A stretch of 15,693 bases of DNA from NCBI GenBank assembly GCA_003167475.1, contig PMTB01000175.1:2144-17836 (forward strand), in the 5' to 3' direction. The notes under the pieces are model-generated. The model was not told where the DNA came from, did no database searches, and worked only from the letters and a program-made list of their open reading frames with translations. The translations under genes and the position numbers were made by a program. Shown here piece by piece: positions 6,963 through 15,693 of this stretch (its first letter is position 1; each line of letters begins with the position of its first letter). The stretch is from a candidate division FCPU426 bacterium (GTDB taxonomy: Bacteria; Oederibacteriota; PGYV01; Palsa-1178).

Positions 6963-9359
6963 TTAAGAGTAGAACTCCTCGTTCTTCTTTATCTCCGGGT
7001 CGTTTAAATCGCCTTCTATCTGCACCCTTATCCTTTTTTTCATCTTATCGCCGGCTTCGTCCGGCATGACAGTGTCGGGTTTTTTACCCGCATCCTCGAG
7101 TTTCGCCTTCTCGGCAAGGGCTATTTTTTCCGCCACTTCTTCCTCTTTTAGGACTTTCAGGAAGGCGTTTATCACTTTCGGGTCGAACTGCTGGCCCGAA
7201 CATTTTTTCATTTCAGCGACAGCGTATTCCATGGAACGTTCATCGCGGTACGGTCTTTTGGAGGTCATAGTGGAATACGCGTCGGCCACGCTTATTATCC
7301 GCGCGCCTATCATCACCTCTTCGCCGCGCAGGCCCAGAGGGTAGCCGGCGCCGTTGAACCATTCGTGATGCGAAAGCACCAGGGGAACAAGTTTCTTTAG
7401 CGAGTCTATCTTGGATATTATATTCGCGCCCAGCTGCGGGTGCATTTTTATAATGGTAAACTCCTCGTTGGTGAGCTTGCCCGGCTTGTTTATTATATTT
7501 TCACTGATGCCGATCTTGCCTATATCATGCAGCAATCCCGCAAACTTGATGGTCTCCACCTCTTCGTCGGAGAGCCCCATGGCTTCGGCTATCTTCATGG
7601 AATACTTCATGACAGTGGTGGAATGGCCGTGGGTGTAGTGGTCCTTCGCGTCGACGGCCGCGGCGAGGGCGTACACCGTGTTTATATAGTCGCGTTTGAC
7701 GTTTTCATACAGGCGGGCCATTTCTATGGTGGAGCCCATGTGCGTCGCCAGGATGGTCAGAAGGTAGAGGTCCTCCCGCGAGTACGACTCTTTGCGGGTG
7801 AGGCATATGGTCCCGATCACTTTTCCCTTGCTGGTGACCGGCGCTATGATGGCGTTCCCCCGCAGATACAGCGAGTCAGCCTCGGCGTTGTAGAACTTCA
7901 TTTTTTCAGCTTCCTTGATTATAAGCCCCTTGTTGTTCTTAAAGACCCAGCCCGTTATACTTGCGCTCGGGATCTCCTTTTCAAGAAGCCTGCCCTTGTA
8001 GCCGTACTGCGCGCGTATCTTCAGGTTATTGGAGTCGTCCAGCATGGTTATGATGCCGTTTGAATAGTTAAAGAGCTTCTTTATCCCCTCCACCAGCGAG
8101 GTGCTGATGATCTCGTCCACATCCAGGGATGATTCGATATTGATGGTGACCTTGACCAGCCTCTCAAGGCCGGAAGCTTTGAGCATGACCTCCTCGTAAA
8201 GCGACCTGCTGTATATCAACGTGCCGATCTGCTCGCCCAGGAGTTCAAGCAACTCCGCGTCTGTTTTATTGTAAACATACGGATTCTTGTTGAATATGAT
8301 TATCAGGCCGTCCGCGTTCCCGGAGCCTATGAGAGGAGCCACAATACAGGAACCGGTTTTTATATAGGTCCTCATGAAATCTTCCTTCATATCCTCAATA
8401 TCCTCGTACAAAAACGCCTGCCGCCTGATAAGCGCGCCGTAAAGTTCCGAGTCCGGCATTATCTCAATGTCCATGCCGGCTTTGAGGTCATGCGCCCAGT
8501 CAAGTTTCTTCAGGCTCTCTATCCTGAGGCGGTTTTTCACGTCATTGGCGGAGAATATTATCCCGCCGTGCCCCTTCATAAGCGGCACTATGATGCCCAG
8601 GATCATTTCCAGGAGTTCGGCTTTGTCCTTTGATTCGTTGGCGGTCTTATATATCTCGTGCGCCGCAAGCAGGCTTATGTTTTTTTTCACCAGCATCAGG
8701 TTGGTGCGTTCGAGGTTTTCGGTGGCTTTCCTTACGTTCTCTTCGAGTTTTAGATTTGACTTTTTTATTTCCTCATAAAGCCTGGCTTTCTCCGCATCAT
8801 CCTTTTTTTCGTCCGTATGATGGGTCCTTATCTCGCTGGCCAGGCTGTTTGCAAGCAATCCTATGGCCACCATGAAAATTGACCTTACCGCAAAATTAAA
8901 AAGGTTCGGCCCGGGTATTTGCCCCGAATTCAACATGAGGTAAACCACAAAATACGAGCCGATCGTCATGGAAAGGAAAATGTAGTACCTGTTCCCCGTC
9001 CAGTAGTCAAACGCGCCGTCAAGGAGCATGAACAGGTATACCAGATAAAGCGAGCTGGCCATGCCGCCGGTATATACTATCCCGGCCGCGATAAGGGCAA
9101 TATCGCCCAGGGCCTCGGCAAAAAATATCCCCCTGTAATTGGTAATATCCCTGTTCAAAAAATAATAATAAAAATAATTTGCCACCGCTGTTAGGGCCAT
9201 AATGACCATGAGGGGAACAAGATTGGAGTACTTGTTAAGCACTGAATACAAAATACAGACGGGGACGGCTACGCCGAGCATGCCCCACCTGAGCTTTATA
9301 TCATCGATAAGATTGCTGCGGACGGATGCCTCGTCCGTTTCATCCATAACTTTATACAT
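6963..9359 (-). CDS. Membrane-anchored GAF-GAF-HD-GYP cyclic-di-GMP phosphodiesterase
   Basis: This 798-residue inner-membrane signalling protein is predicted to hydrolyse cyclic-di-GMP. Residues about 24-175 contain some six transmembrane helices. A charged coiled-coil-like linker follows at about 183-225. Two GAF sensor domains follow, at about 235-385 and 400-550, then an HD-GYP domain at about 558-740. The catalytic set is intact: H579 in HYTHGHS, H611-D612 in LLHDIGKIG, H640, H664-H665-E666, the GYP at 672-674 and D693 in VADAYSTM. The local sequence HHEWFNGAGYP has Asn where Asp is most usual. A charged, probably disordered tail occupies about 745-798. It begins 22 bases after the PorV-FN3 gene, so it is likely in one operon with it and the giant surface protein. 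It ends just before the inverted-repeat element. The ligand of the GAF domains cannot be told. Confidence 0.93.
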   Translation of the reverse strand: MYKVMDETDEASVRSNLIDDIKLRWGMLGVAVPVCILYSVLNKYSNLVPLMVIMALTAVANYFYYYFLNRDITNYRGIFFAEALGDIALIAAGIVYTGGMASSLYLVYLFMLLDGAFDYWTGNRYYIFLSMTIGSYFVVYLMLNSGQIPGPNLFNFAVRSIFMVAIGLLANSLASEIRTHHTDEKKDDAEKARLYEEIKKSNLKLEENVRKATENLERTNLMLVKKNISLLAAHEIYKTANESKDKAELLEMILGIIVPLMKGHGGIIFSANDVKNRLRIESLKKLDWAHDLKAGMDIEIMPDSELYGALIRRQAFLYEDIEDMKEDFMRTYIKTGSCIVAPLIGSGNADGLIIIFNKNPYVYNKTDAELLELLGEQIGTLIYSRSLYEEVMLKASGLERLVKVTINIESSLDVDEIISTSLVEGIKKLFNYSNGIITMLDDSNNLKIRAQYGYKGRLLEKEIPSASITGWVFKNNKGLIIKEAEKMKFYNAEADSLYLRGNAIIAPVTSKGKVIGTICLTRKESYSREDLYLLTILATHMGSTIEMARLYENVKRDYINTVYALAAAVDAKDHYTHGHSTTVMKYSMKIAEAMGLSDEEVETIKFAGLLHDIGKIGISENIINKPGKLTNEEFTIIKMHPQLGANIISKIDSLKKLVPLVLSHHEWFNGAGYPLGLRGEEVMIGARIISVADAYSTMTSKRPYRDERSMEYAVAEMKKCSGQQFDPKVINAFLKVLKEEEVAEKIALAEKAKLEDAGKKPDTVMPDEAGDKMKKRIRVQIEGDLNDPEIKKNEEFYS

Positions 9360-9381
9360 GGGTTACATCCGTTTATCAGAT

Positions 9382-10929
9382 TTAGTAATAATCCGTATCA
9401 GGAACCGTGTCGCTTACGACGGTTGAAAAATCGCCTTCGAGGCCGTCTATGGATACAGCGGTAACAGTGAAGTAATATTTAACGCCGGCCGTCAGCCCTC
9501 CGAGGGTGGCTTTTGTTTCGCGCAGGACCGACCTGTTGAGTTTCTTGAACTTGGCATCGCCTTCTTTTTTATAATACATGTTGAAACCGGCGATATTCTC
9601 GCTGTTGTTCCCGTTCCATGTGACAACCAGCGCTTTGTCCTGCAGTTTTACGGACACGCCTTCGACTTTGGGCGGTTTTACCACAATATTCTTTTTAGGC
9701 GTTGCCTCCACAGGGGCGGAATAAACGCTTTCCAGGTCCCTGTTATTGATCGCGGTCACGACAAATGAATATGTTACGTCGTTATTCAGCACGGCCTTGA
9801 ATTTGGCCTCTTCCATTATCGGCTCGGTATTAAGCTTGACGTACTTGCCCTTTCCTTTTTCCCTGTAATATATGTTATATCCCGTTATATTGCCCTCGGG
9901 GTTCGGGTCCCAGCCGACCGAAACTATCCTGTCGCCGGCGATCGCGGTCGTGTGCTGCGGCTGCTGCGGCGCGCCGACCAGAGGCCGCGCCACTGTATTG
10001 CCGAATTTAAATGACGCGGATATCCTGTGCGTGTAACCAAGCTCCGCATGCGGAAGGAACGCGTAATCAAGGCTTCCCCAGCCCCATGAAATGCCGCCGC
10101 CGGCCGTAGGGCCCTGGTCGTCCTGCCCGAGCTTATAGCCGCCCCTGATAAAACCGACGCCGAAAAGTTTTACCTCCGCGCCGAGCCCGAATTCCCATTT
10201 CTGGAAATCAGGGTTTGTAAGGTCTATTGGTTTTATAACGTCCGCCGCGAGCAGCAGCCCGGTTTCTTTTGTAAAGGCTAAATTGTAGCTCAAACCCAGC
10301 CTGGTGGTGAACGGCGAAGGGTCCGCGCCCAAAGCCGAGCCTATATCCTGCATGACAAGCCCGAGTTTCATATCATCCGTAATATTGGCAATAGCTCCTA
10401 TGTCGGCGAAAAAAAACGTCCCAAGGTCAACCCCGACCAGCGACCTCTTGATAAACTTCAAATTCGCGCCGAGCGATATATTGCCGATGGTGAAATCTTT
10501 CGTGTAAATATTTCCCAGGTTTTTGGCTATGGTGCCCGTCACCGCGAGATCGTACGAAGACGGCACAGCCGGCATAAGGCCTCCGGTTGAATCAAATCCC
10601 GGAGTAATGAGGGCGTTGGCGGATATCCCGAAGTTTGTGCCCGAATCTATGGGCATGACATAAGAGAAATAGTGGTAAGTTTCGCTCTGGTACCAAAGCA
10701 GGTACATGTATGTGGCGCTTATTTTATCCACGGCAGTTATGCCGGCCGGGTTCCAGAAAGCCCCGTTTGAATCGTCAGCCACAGCCGTGAAAGCCTCCCC
10801 CATGGCGGACGGCCTTGAGCCCGCGCCGATTTTCAGGAAGTCGGCGTTTGATGTTCCGGCGCCAAGACCGAATACGCAGACCTGTGAAGACAAAACCATA
10901 ATCGCCGCAAGTACCGCGAGTCGCTTCAT
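9382..10929 (-). CDS. PorV/UPF0164-family outer-membrane barrel with two C-terminal FN3 domains
   Basis: Starting at the ATG at 10929 gives 515 residues. It begins MKRLAVLAAIMV with a good signal peptide, and GGGGTG lies 7 bases upstream. An ATG at 10944, overlapping the upstream stop as TAATG, would add five residues (MGCFL) and cannot be excluded. The mature N-terminus carries the PorV/PorQ (UPF0164) signature: FLKIGAGSRPSAMGEAFTAV, then ADDSNGAFWNPAGIT. Residues up to about 310 form the predicted FadL-like barrel. Two fibronectin type III domains follow, at about 320-412 (with GYNIYYREKGKGKY) and 420-510 (with GFNMYYKKEGDAKF), and the protein ends DTDYY. In type IX secretion PorV collects cargo bearing C-terminal signals. 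Here the gene directly follows a protein with such a C-terminus, so a partner role is plausible. The FN3 additions are absent from classical PorV. Confidence 0.85.
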   Translation of the reverse strand: MKRLAVLAAIMVLSSQVCVFGLGAGTSNADFLKIGAGSRPSAMGEAFTAVADDSNGAFWNPAGITAVDKISATYMYLLWYQSETYHYFSYVMPIDSGTNFGISANALITPGFDSTGGLMPAVPSSYDLAVTGTIAKNLGNIYTKDFTIGNISLGANLKFIKRSLVGVDLGTFFFADIGAIANITDDMKLGLVMQDIGSALGADPSPFTTRLGLSYNLAFTKETGLLLAADVIKPIDLTNPDFQKWEFGLGAEVKLFGVGFIRGGYKLGQDDQGPTAGGGISWGWGSLDYAFLPHAELGYTHRISASFKFGNTVARPLVGAPQQPQHTTAIAGDRIVSVGWDPNPEGNITGYNIYYREKGKGKYVKLNTEPIMEEAKFKAVLNNDVTYSFVVTAINNRDLESVYSAPVEATPKKNIVVKPPKVEGVSVKLQDKALVVTWNGNNSENIAGFNMYYKKEGDAKFKKLNRSVLRETKATLGGLTAGVKYYFTVTAVSIDGLEGDFSTVVSDTVPDTDYY

Positions 10930-10943
10930 TAAAAAACACCCCA

Positions 10944-13900
10944 TTATTGTTTCACCACAGCCACGGTTTTAATAACCTCATAATTCGTGGAAGATGATTT
11001 TAGTTTTATGTAGTAAATACCGCTTGTGACAAGCATGCCGTCGTCGGCCCTGCCGTCCCATGATGCCAGCTGGGTATAAAGAATATTGCTCTGCATCCCG
11101 TTGTAGGTAATTGTCCTGACCTTACTGCCGGCCACATTGTATATCAATATTGTCACGTTCCCGGGAGTTACAAGGCTGAAAGTTATTCCGACCGTCTCGC
11201 CGGAGAGCGGATTGAACCTGTTCTTATTGAGCAGCATGGAATTTAACGCTATTGCCTGTGAAATTCCCGGCTCTACAGTGACGGTCGGACAGGCGAAATA
11301 CGCGGAAACCGTGTTGCCCGGATAAGTCCACTGTATGCCCGTGGTAAATGTCAGCGTGCCCCCGACTGTAGCGGAATATGTCCATGTGAACGATACTGCC
11401 GACAACGGGGCCACGGCAACCGCGTTGAGCGGAGACGGTCCCGATAATACAAAGGCGTTGCCGGTGCTTTGTGAGGTCACGTTAGGGGTGACGGGCGCAG
11501 GCACAACGGTATCAGCCGTTGTCTGGCCCACATTGGTGACCGTCATGATGACAGTTACTATTTCTCCAAGGCCCACAAGCGACGGGTTGGCCGCGTTCGG
11601 ACCCCTGACCGATACATCGGCAATAAAATCCGCGCCCGATGGCTGGACGTTGATGCCGCCTGTCTGTGAAGTGGTTGAATTCAGCCCTGTTGCGTTCCAG
11701 CCGATCGCGGTGACCGTGACCGAGGCAAAACCCGGGAGTCCTGTATTCTTAAGCACCCATGTAAATGACGCAGCGCCGCCATATGGCGCTATGGAAGGAA
11801 ATACACTTACCGGATATACTGTGCCGGCCGTCGGCGTGCCTTCGACAGGACCGCTGTATGCTATGGTCGGCGAAACCGTGGTAGCCGCAATGACGCCGGA
11901 ATTTGTCACGTTCATTATAACAGTGATGAACTGGTTGAGCGCCGCGTTGGGCATGGTCTGGGCCGATACTGTCAGCGTTGACTGCAGGTTGGGCATCGGC
12001 GGAGTTATATTTACATCCACGGTCTCCTGGCCAAGCGTGGGGTTGATCGCGGCAAGGCTGATGGCGTCCGTAGCGCCTGAAGCGTACGCGCTGAATGTCA
12101 TGAGCCCTATCCCGGTGGCGGAGAATGTCCAGGTAAACTTGACCGCGTTCAATCCCGGAAGATTAACGCCGACAGGCGAAGTCAAAGGACCTGTGACAGC
12201 GCCGGTCCCTGAACTGTATACAACGGGGGCGATGTTATTTGCCTTGGTGTCCCCGGTATTTGATACCGTAAGAATAACCGTGACAACCTGCCCCTGTGAA
12301 AGCGTATTGACCGGAACCGTGCTTACATATGATGTGAGGGCCGCCGGATTGTCTATAACGGCAGAACTTGACGTCTGGTTGCTGCCGATTGGCGTGCCTT
12401 TATTCAGGTCCGTACCGTTGACTGATGTCGCGTTAAAGGTGAACGTTCCCCGGGCCGTGGTCATGAATCTCCATGTAAATACCGTGCCCGAATTGCCCGG
12501 TATGTCCACAGGCACGACGGGCAAAGGCCCGCTCACAAGCGTAACAACACCCGTGCCAGTTGTGGTATAACTCCAGTTTATCCCCGACGCTGTTGTGCCG
12601 CCGGTATTGGTCAGCGTCACGTTCACGGTTATTTCCTGTCCCACATTGACGGTGGCGGGCGACGCAGAAGACGTGGCTATAAGGACCGCCGCTGTCTGTA
12701 CGTTCACAGGCAACGATAATTCAGGTACTCCGGTAATATTGCCTATGCCCGCATCCGTGCCCCTGGCCTGGACGCTGAAGTTCGAAACGCCGGCGGCCTG
12801 CGCGCTGTATGTCCATTCAAATACAACCGAGGATCCCACGGTCACAGACGCAGGATTGCCCTGTATGACCGACGGCCCTGAGATATATGTCATGGAACCC
12901 GGTGTGCCGTACCTGAACAGCAGGTTCGGTATCGCATTTACGTTCAGGGCGTTTGCCGCCCCGAAACCGGTGTTTGTGACGGTAAGCCTTACCACAAGCT
13001 GCTGTCCGACCGATAAGGTCGTCCTGTTAAGCCACAGGTCTGATGACAATGCAGCCGATGACAATATATTTGTTGTTACGTCCGTAACGGTTGTAGTCAG
13101 CGACGCGCCCGTATTGGATTCAGTTCCCAATGCACTTGAGCTGAATGTTATATTTCCGGCTCCATAGGCCGTGAAGGTCCAAACAAATGTATGTGAAGTG
13201 CCTCCCGTTACGCTGACAGTAACAGGATCCGGGCCGACCTGGCTGGCCCAGAGTGTCGGCAGCGGCACGGCGCTGAAAGTAAGCGGTGTGGCGCCCACAT
13301 TGGCGGCTGTTGCCTGCCCCGTATTTGTCACAACAAGTGATACTGTAAAGAGCTGGCCGTTATAATTGACCGGCGGATTTATATATATGGCAGACGCAAG
13401 GTTCGCGCCGGATTGCACCGTGCATACTGCTGACGTTCTGTCGGCCGAATTTATCATCACCCCGGCATTTACATCCAGCCCTGTCACATGGCCCTGCAGC
13501 TGTATGGTCCCGAGCGCTGACGCGTGCAGAACCCATGTAAATGTAGAGGCCGTTCCGCCTGTTATATTTGCCGCGGCAGGCAGCAGTCCCACAATTGTAA
13601 ATCCTCCGGTGCCCAGATTTACCGGCGGATTTGGCGACGGCAGAACGTTGTTCACGGCGCCCTCGCCAAAATTCGTGGTTGTCATAATGACAGTAAAGTC
13701 CTGGCCGAGCGATACCGTTCCCGGTATTGTGATATCCGGCAATGCCAATGACGCCGGAGTCTGTATGGTTATCAGGTTGCTCATATTGGACGCCGAGGTT
13801 TCGGCCTGGCCGCTGTTCTGGTCTGTGCCCGTTGCCCAGCCCGACCATTGCACCGCGCCCGCCCCGTTCGGGCTTGTGGCAGTCACTATCCATGTGAATG

Positions 13901-15693
13901 TCTGTGACGCGCCCGCTATAAGCGATACTGATGCCGGCGAAGATACGCTCGGGTTGTTCGGCGTTGTAAATCCTGTGCCGCTCTTGAAGAGCTGAGTCGG
14001 CATTACATTCAAGGCCGCGGCGCTTGACGCGGTGTTGGTGACCGTCATTAATATGGTGATGAATTGTCCCTCGCTTACGGTTGACGGGAACGCGACTATA
14101 TCCACGGCCAAAGACGCCGGGGCGGTAACGTTTGTCGCCGCAACCGTGAACTGCGACGCGACCGGCAGCAGGCTCACTGAATCCGTGCCCGTTGCCCTGG
14201 TGCTGAATGAAAGCGTTCCGCCTGTATAGGTGGTCGAGAATGTCCACTGGAATACGCGGGACGCGTTCACAGGAAGAGGCAGTCCGCCCGCGGGCGAACT
14301 GAGCAGCGACCCGACAAGGGCGGCCGGCCCGTATGAAAGCACGTCTGTGTTCACGTTATTGGCCGCGTAGAAGCCGGTATTGGTAACCGACAACTGCACA
14401 GTGATGACCTGGTTGAAACTTGATGCAGGCGGTATTACTATCATTTCCGATGTCAGTATGGCCTGCTTCGCTATGATGTCGAGATTTACGTAAGGCGACG
14501 GGCCTGTCGAAGCGGCCGCGCCGGTATTAAGCTCATTACCCTGCGCGCTGGCGCTGAATATATTGCCAAGCCCGACTGCCGCAGCGGAATATGTCCATAC
14601 GAAAGTGGTGGAGGAATTCGCGCCAAAATCAGCGGTCACCGGCACGGGCCCGGTAAGCAGGGTCAGGACTCCCGCGCCTGAGTATGATAACGAAGGCGTC
14701 ACATTGGTGACAACCGCCTGTCCAAGGTTGGATATTGTCATGGAAACCGTGACCCTCTGGGCCTGTGTCACGACAGGCGGGTACACTGTGAACGCGGTTA
14801 TGGAAAGGTTCGCCGGCGATTGTACCGTGACATCTTTTCTCGCGAGCCATCCGGTGCTTACAGGCAGGCCGCTGTTCTGGTCGGTGCCGGTGGCGCTGAC
14901 CGAGAAACTCGCGATGCCCGAACCGGCTGTAGAGAATGTCCATATGAAGACGTTGGAGTTTCCTCCTGCTATGACGGTGGACGGAGGTCCGAGTACCAAT
15001 GAAGGAACCGCAGAGCCGGTGATAACGGCGGTGGCGGTTACGGCGGTGGCATCGGCTCCGCCGTTATTTGTGACCGTCATGTATACCGTGAAAATCTGGC
15101 CCGCGTCGGCAAAAACAGGCGCGCTTATGGCCCCTGCCAGGCTGGAGGAATTCTGCACTTCAACAAGCTGCGACAGCTGCGGTATGGAATTCTTCGGGCC
15201 GTCAACATCATTATAAGAAGCGTACGCGGAGAATGACAGCGTGCCGGCCGACGCGGCTCCGAATACCCATGTGAAGCTGTAGCTGCCGCCGGCGGCGACG
15301 GAAGAAATAGTGAGCGCAACAGGCGCGGCGGGCGCGACATATAATCCGGCGCTTATGATCTGGACATTGCCTGTCACATTCTGGGGAACCTGGGTCGCGG
15401 CTGAGCCGTTATTGGTGACGGTCAGCACCACTGTGAATAGCTGTCCGGTGGACACCACCAGCTGGGATACGGATATCGCATTCGCCAGGTTCGCGGAGTT
15501 GACGACCGTTATGGTATTTGACCCGGCAAAAGGCGTCGAGTAAATCAATGAAGGATCGTTGCCGTCAGTGGCGCTTACAGAGCCTGAGAAGTTGGCCGTG
15601 CCGGGCGACAATGTCGAATTATATACCAAAGTGAATATCATGGAAGCCACGCCCGCAAGCGATGGTGCCGGAACCGGCGCGGTAAATAATGTG
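10944..15693 (-). CDS. Giant repeat-built surface protein with FlgD-Ig-like C-terminus (5' end outside window)
   Basis: At least 1,582 residues are visible. The frame stays open to the window edge and the residues there still fit the repeat pattern. The GTG at 15650 is therefore not the likely start, and the N-terminus lies outside. The protein consists of Ig-like beta-sandwich units of the CARDB/DUF11 kind, each with GQ-FTV-MTVTNTG, a central FTWTFSA, and near its end a GTD-N-G motif. It is very poor in lysine (about eight in the first 1,340 residues from 15650) and rich in Thr, Ser, Val, Ala and Asn, as in secreted stalks or adhesins. The last 100 residues (NKNRFNPLSGE, VTILIYNVAGSKVRTI, WDGRADDG, SGIYYIKL) form a FlgD-Ig/type IX sorting-like domain with normal charge. 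The stop lies next to the PorV-FN3 gene, so they are co-transcribed. The ligand is unknown. Confidence 0.85.
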   Translation of the reverse strand, partial: TLFTAPVPAPSLAGVASMIFTLVYNSTLSPGTANFSGSVSATDGNDPSLIYSTPFAGSNTITVVNSANLANAISVSQLVVSTGQLFTVVLTVTNNGSAATQVPQNVTGNVQIISAGLYVAPAAPVALTISSVAAGGSYSFTWVFGAASAGTLSFSAYASYNDVDGPKNSIPQLSQLVEVQNSSSLAGAISAPVFADAGQIFTVYMTVTNNGGADATAVTATAVITGSAVPSLVLGPPSTVIAGGNSNVFIWTFSTAGSGIASFSVSATGTDQNSGLPVSTGWLARKDVTVQSPANLSITAFTVYPPVVTQAQRVTVSMTISNLGQAVVTNVTPSLSYSGAGVLTLLTGPVPVTADFGANSSTTFVWTYSAAAVGLGNIFSASAQGNELNTGAAASTGPSPYVNLDIIAKQAILTSEMIVIPPASSFNQVITVQLSVTNTGFYAANNVNTDVLSYGPAALVGSLLSSPAGGLPLPVNASRVFQWTFSTTYTGGTLSFSTRATGTDSVSLLPVASQFTVAATNVTAPASLAVDIVAFPSTVSEGQFITILMTVTNTASSAAALNVMPTQLFKSGTGFTTPNNPSVSSPASVSLIAGASQTFTWIVTATSPNGAGAVQWSGWATGTDQNSGQAETSASNMSNLITIQTPASLALPDITIPGTVSLGQDFTVIMTTTNFGEGAVNNVLPSPNPPVNLGTGGFTIVGLLPAAANITGGTASTFTWVLHASALGTIQLQGHVTGLDVNAGVMINSADRTSAVCTVQSGANLASAIYINPPVNYNGQLFTVSLVVTNTGQATAANVGATPLTFSAVPLPTLWASQVGPDPVTVSVTGGTSHTFVWTFTAYGAGNITFSSSALGTESNTGASLTTTVTDVTTNILSSAALSSDLWLNRTTLSVGQQLVVRLTVTNTGFGAANALNVNAIPNLLFRYGTPGSMTYISGPSVIQGNPASVTVGSSVVFEWTYSAQAAGVSNFSVQARGTDAGIGNITGVPELSLPVNVQTAAVLIATSSASPATVNVGQEITVNVTLTNTGGTTASGINWSYTTTGTGVVTLVSGPLPVVPVDIPGNSGTVFTWRFMTTARGTFTFNATSVNGTDLNKGTPIGSNQTSSSAVIDNPAALTSYVSTVPVNTLSQGQVVTVILTVSNTGDTKANNIAPVVYSSGTGAVTGPLTSPVGVNLPGLNAVKFTWTFSATGIGLMTFSAYASGATDAISLAAINPTLGQETVDVNITPPMPNLQSTLTVSAQTMPNAALNQFITVIMNVTNSGVIAATTVSPTIAYSGPVEGTPTAGTVYPVSVFPSIAPYGGAASFTWVLKNTGLPGFASVTVTAIGWNATGLNSTTSQTGGINVQPSGADFIADVSVRGPNAANPSLVGLGEIVTVIMTVTNVGQTTADTVVPAPVTPNVTSQSTGNAFVLSGPSPLNAVAVAPLSAVSFTWTYSATVGGTLTFTTGIQWTYPGNTVSAYFACPTVTVEPGISQAIALNSMLLNKNRFNPLSGETVGITFSLVTPGNVTILIYNVAGSKVRTITYNGMQSNILYTQLASWDGRADDGMLVTSGIYYIKLKSSSTNYEVIKTVAVVKQ
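11271..15491 (-). repeat. Twelve tandem ~117-residue Ig-like units within the surface protein
   Basis: Unit starts, read on the minus strand, lie near 15491, 15143, 14810, 14459, 14114, 13751, 13403, 13052, 12686, 12341, 11990 and 11630, and the last ends near 11271. Spacing is 111-122 codons. Each unit has a TV-(T/S)N-(G/A) strand early, an F-W strand in the middle and usually a (G/A)TGTD-NSG-like turn near its end. The tail of a thirteenth unit occupies 15492-15693. The units are clearly divergent in sequence, so the array looks old or under diversifying change rather than freshly expanded. Confidence 0.85.

Noticed and set aside
11335..12570. Long plus-strand open frame (411 codons) opposite the surface protein, and similar frames at 12595-13167, 13366-13995 and 14563-15216
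   Set aside because: They lie fully antisense to the repeat-built gene. Their composition is a mirror of its Val/Thr/Ala codons, with no ribosome site, family motif or signal peptide. They arise because the repetitive sense strand yields few stops on the other strand.
13360..14247. 295-codon minus-strand frame inside the surface protein gene
   Set aside because: It is an out-of-frame reading of the same strand, rich in Arg, His and Gly, and shows none of the repeat motifs that the main frame keeps without a break.
15648..15650. GTG at 15650 as the true start of the surface protein
   Set aside because: The frame stays open for the remaining 14 codons to the window edge, there is no signal peptide after this GTG, and the residues around it continue the repeat pattern.

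Overview
This 15.7-kb window looks like a chromosomal segment of an uncultured Gram-negative (diderm) bacterium. At least two products are predicted outer-membrane beta-barrels, several have Sec signal peptides, and the largest is a repeat-built surface protein with a FlgD-Ig/type IX-like C-terminus. PorV/UPF0164 barrels fused to fibronectin type III domains, FlgD-like C-termini, long-form HisG and RNB proteins of the 'DLDQ' type suggest a candidate phylum around Elusimicrobiota, Goldbacteria or Firestonebacteria, or an FCB lineage. That placement is inference. No rRNA, tRNA, CRISPR array or transposase was seen.

Every convincing gene is on the minus strand, so transcription runs from right to left. 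At the right, a giant surface protein (10944 to the edge, 5' end outside the window) carries twelve complete Ig-like units of about 117 residues plus a partial one, then a FlgD-Ig-like C-terminal domain. Its stop codon lies next to the start of a PorV-type barrel with two FN3 domains (9382-10929). A membrane-anchored GAF-GAF-HD-GYP cyclic-di-GMP phosphodiesterase (6963-9359) follows after 22 bases. The three read as one operon: an adhesin-like cargo, a PorV-like outer-membrane partner and a cyclic-di-GMP enzyme.

A 224-base gap (6739-6962) separates this operon from the next group. It holds a 145-base element with 46-base inverted arms and a good sigma70-type promoter for hisG. Downstream come hisG, a small secreted or membrane protein of unknown function, a DUF1015 protein, rarA (a AAA+ ATPase acting at stalled forks), an Omp85-like barrel whose start overlaps the end of rarA, and an RNB-family exoribonuclease lacking one usual active-site aspartate. 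A weak hairpin between the DUF1015 gene and rarA may partly separate transcripts. The first 17 bases of the window, just after the RNB stop codon, repeat one arm end of the 145-base element exactly, so the element is probably a dispersed, gene-end-associated family.

The best candidate for an undescribed system is the surface protein, PorV-FN3 and HD-GYP set, with the nested inverted repeat second. Both are hypotheses from sequence alone.
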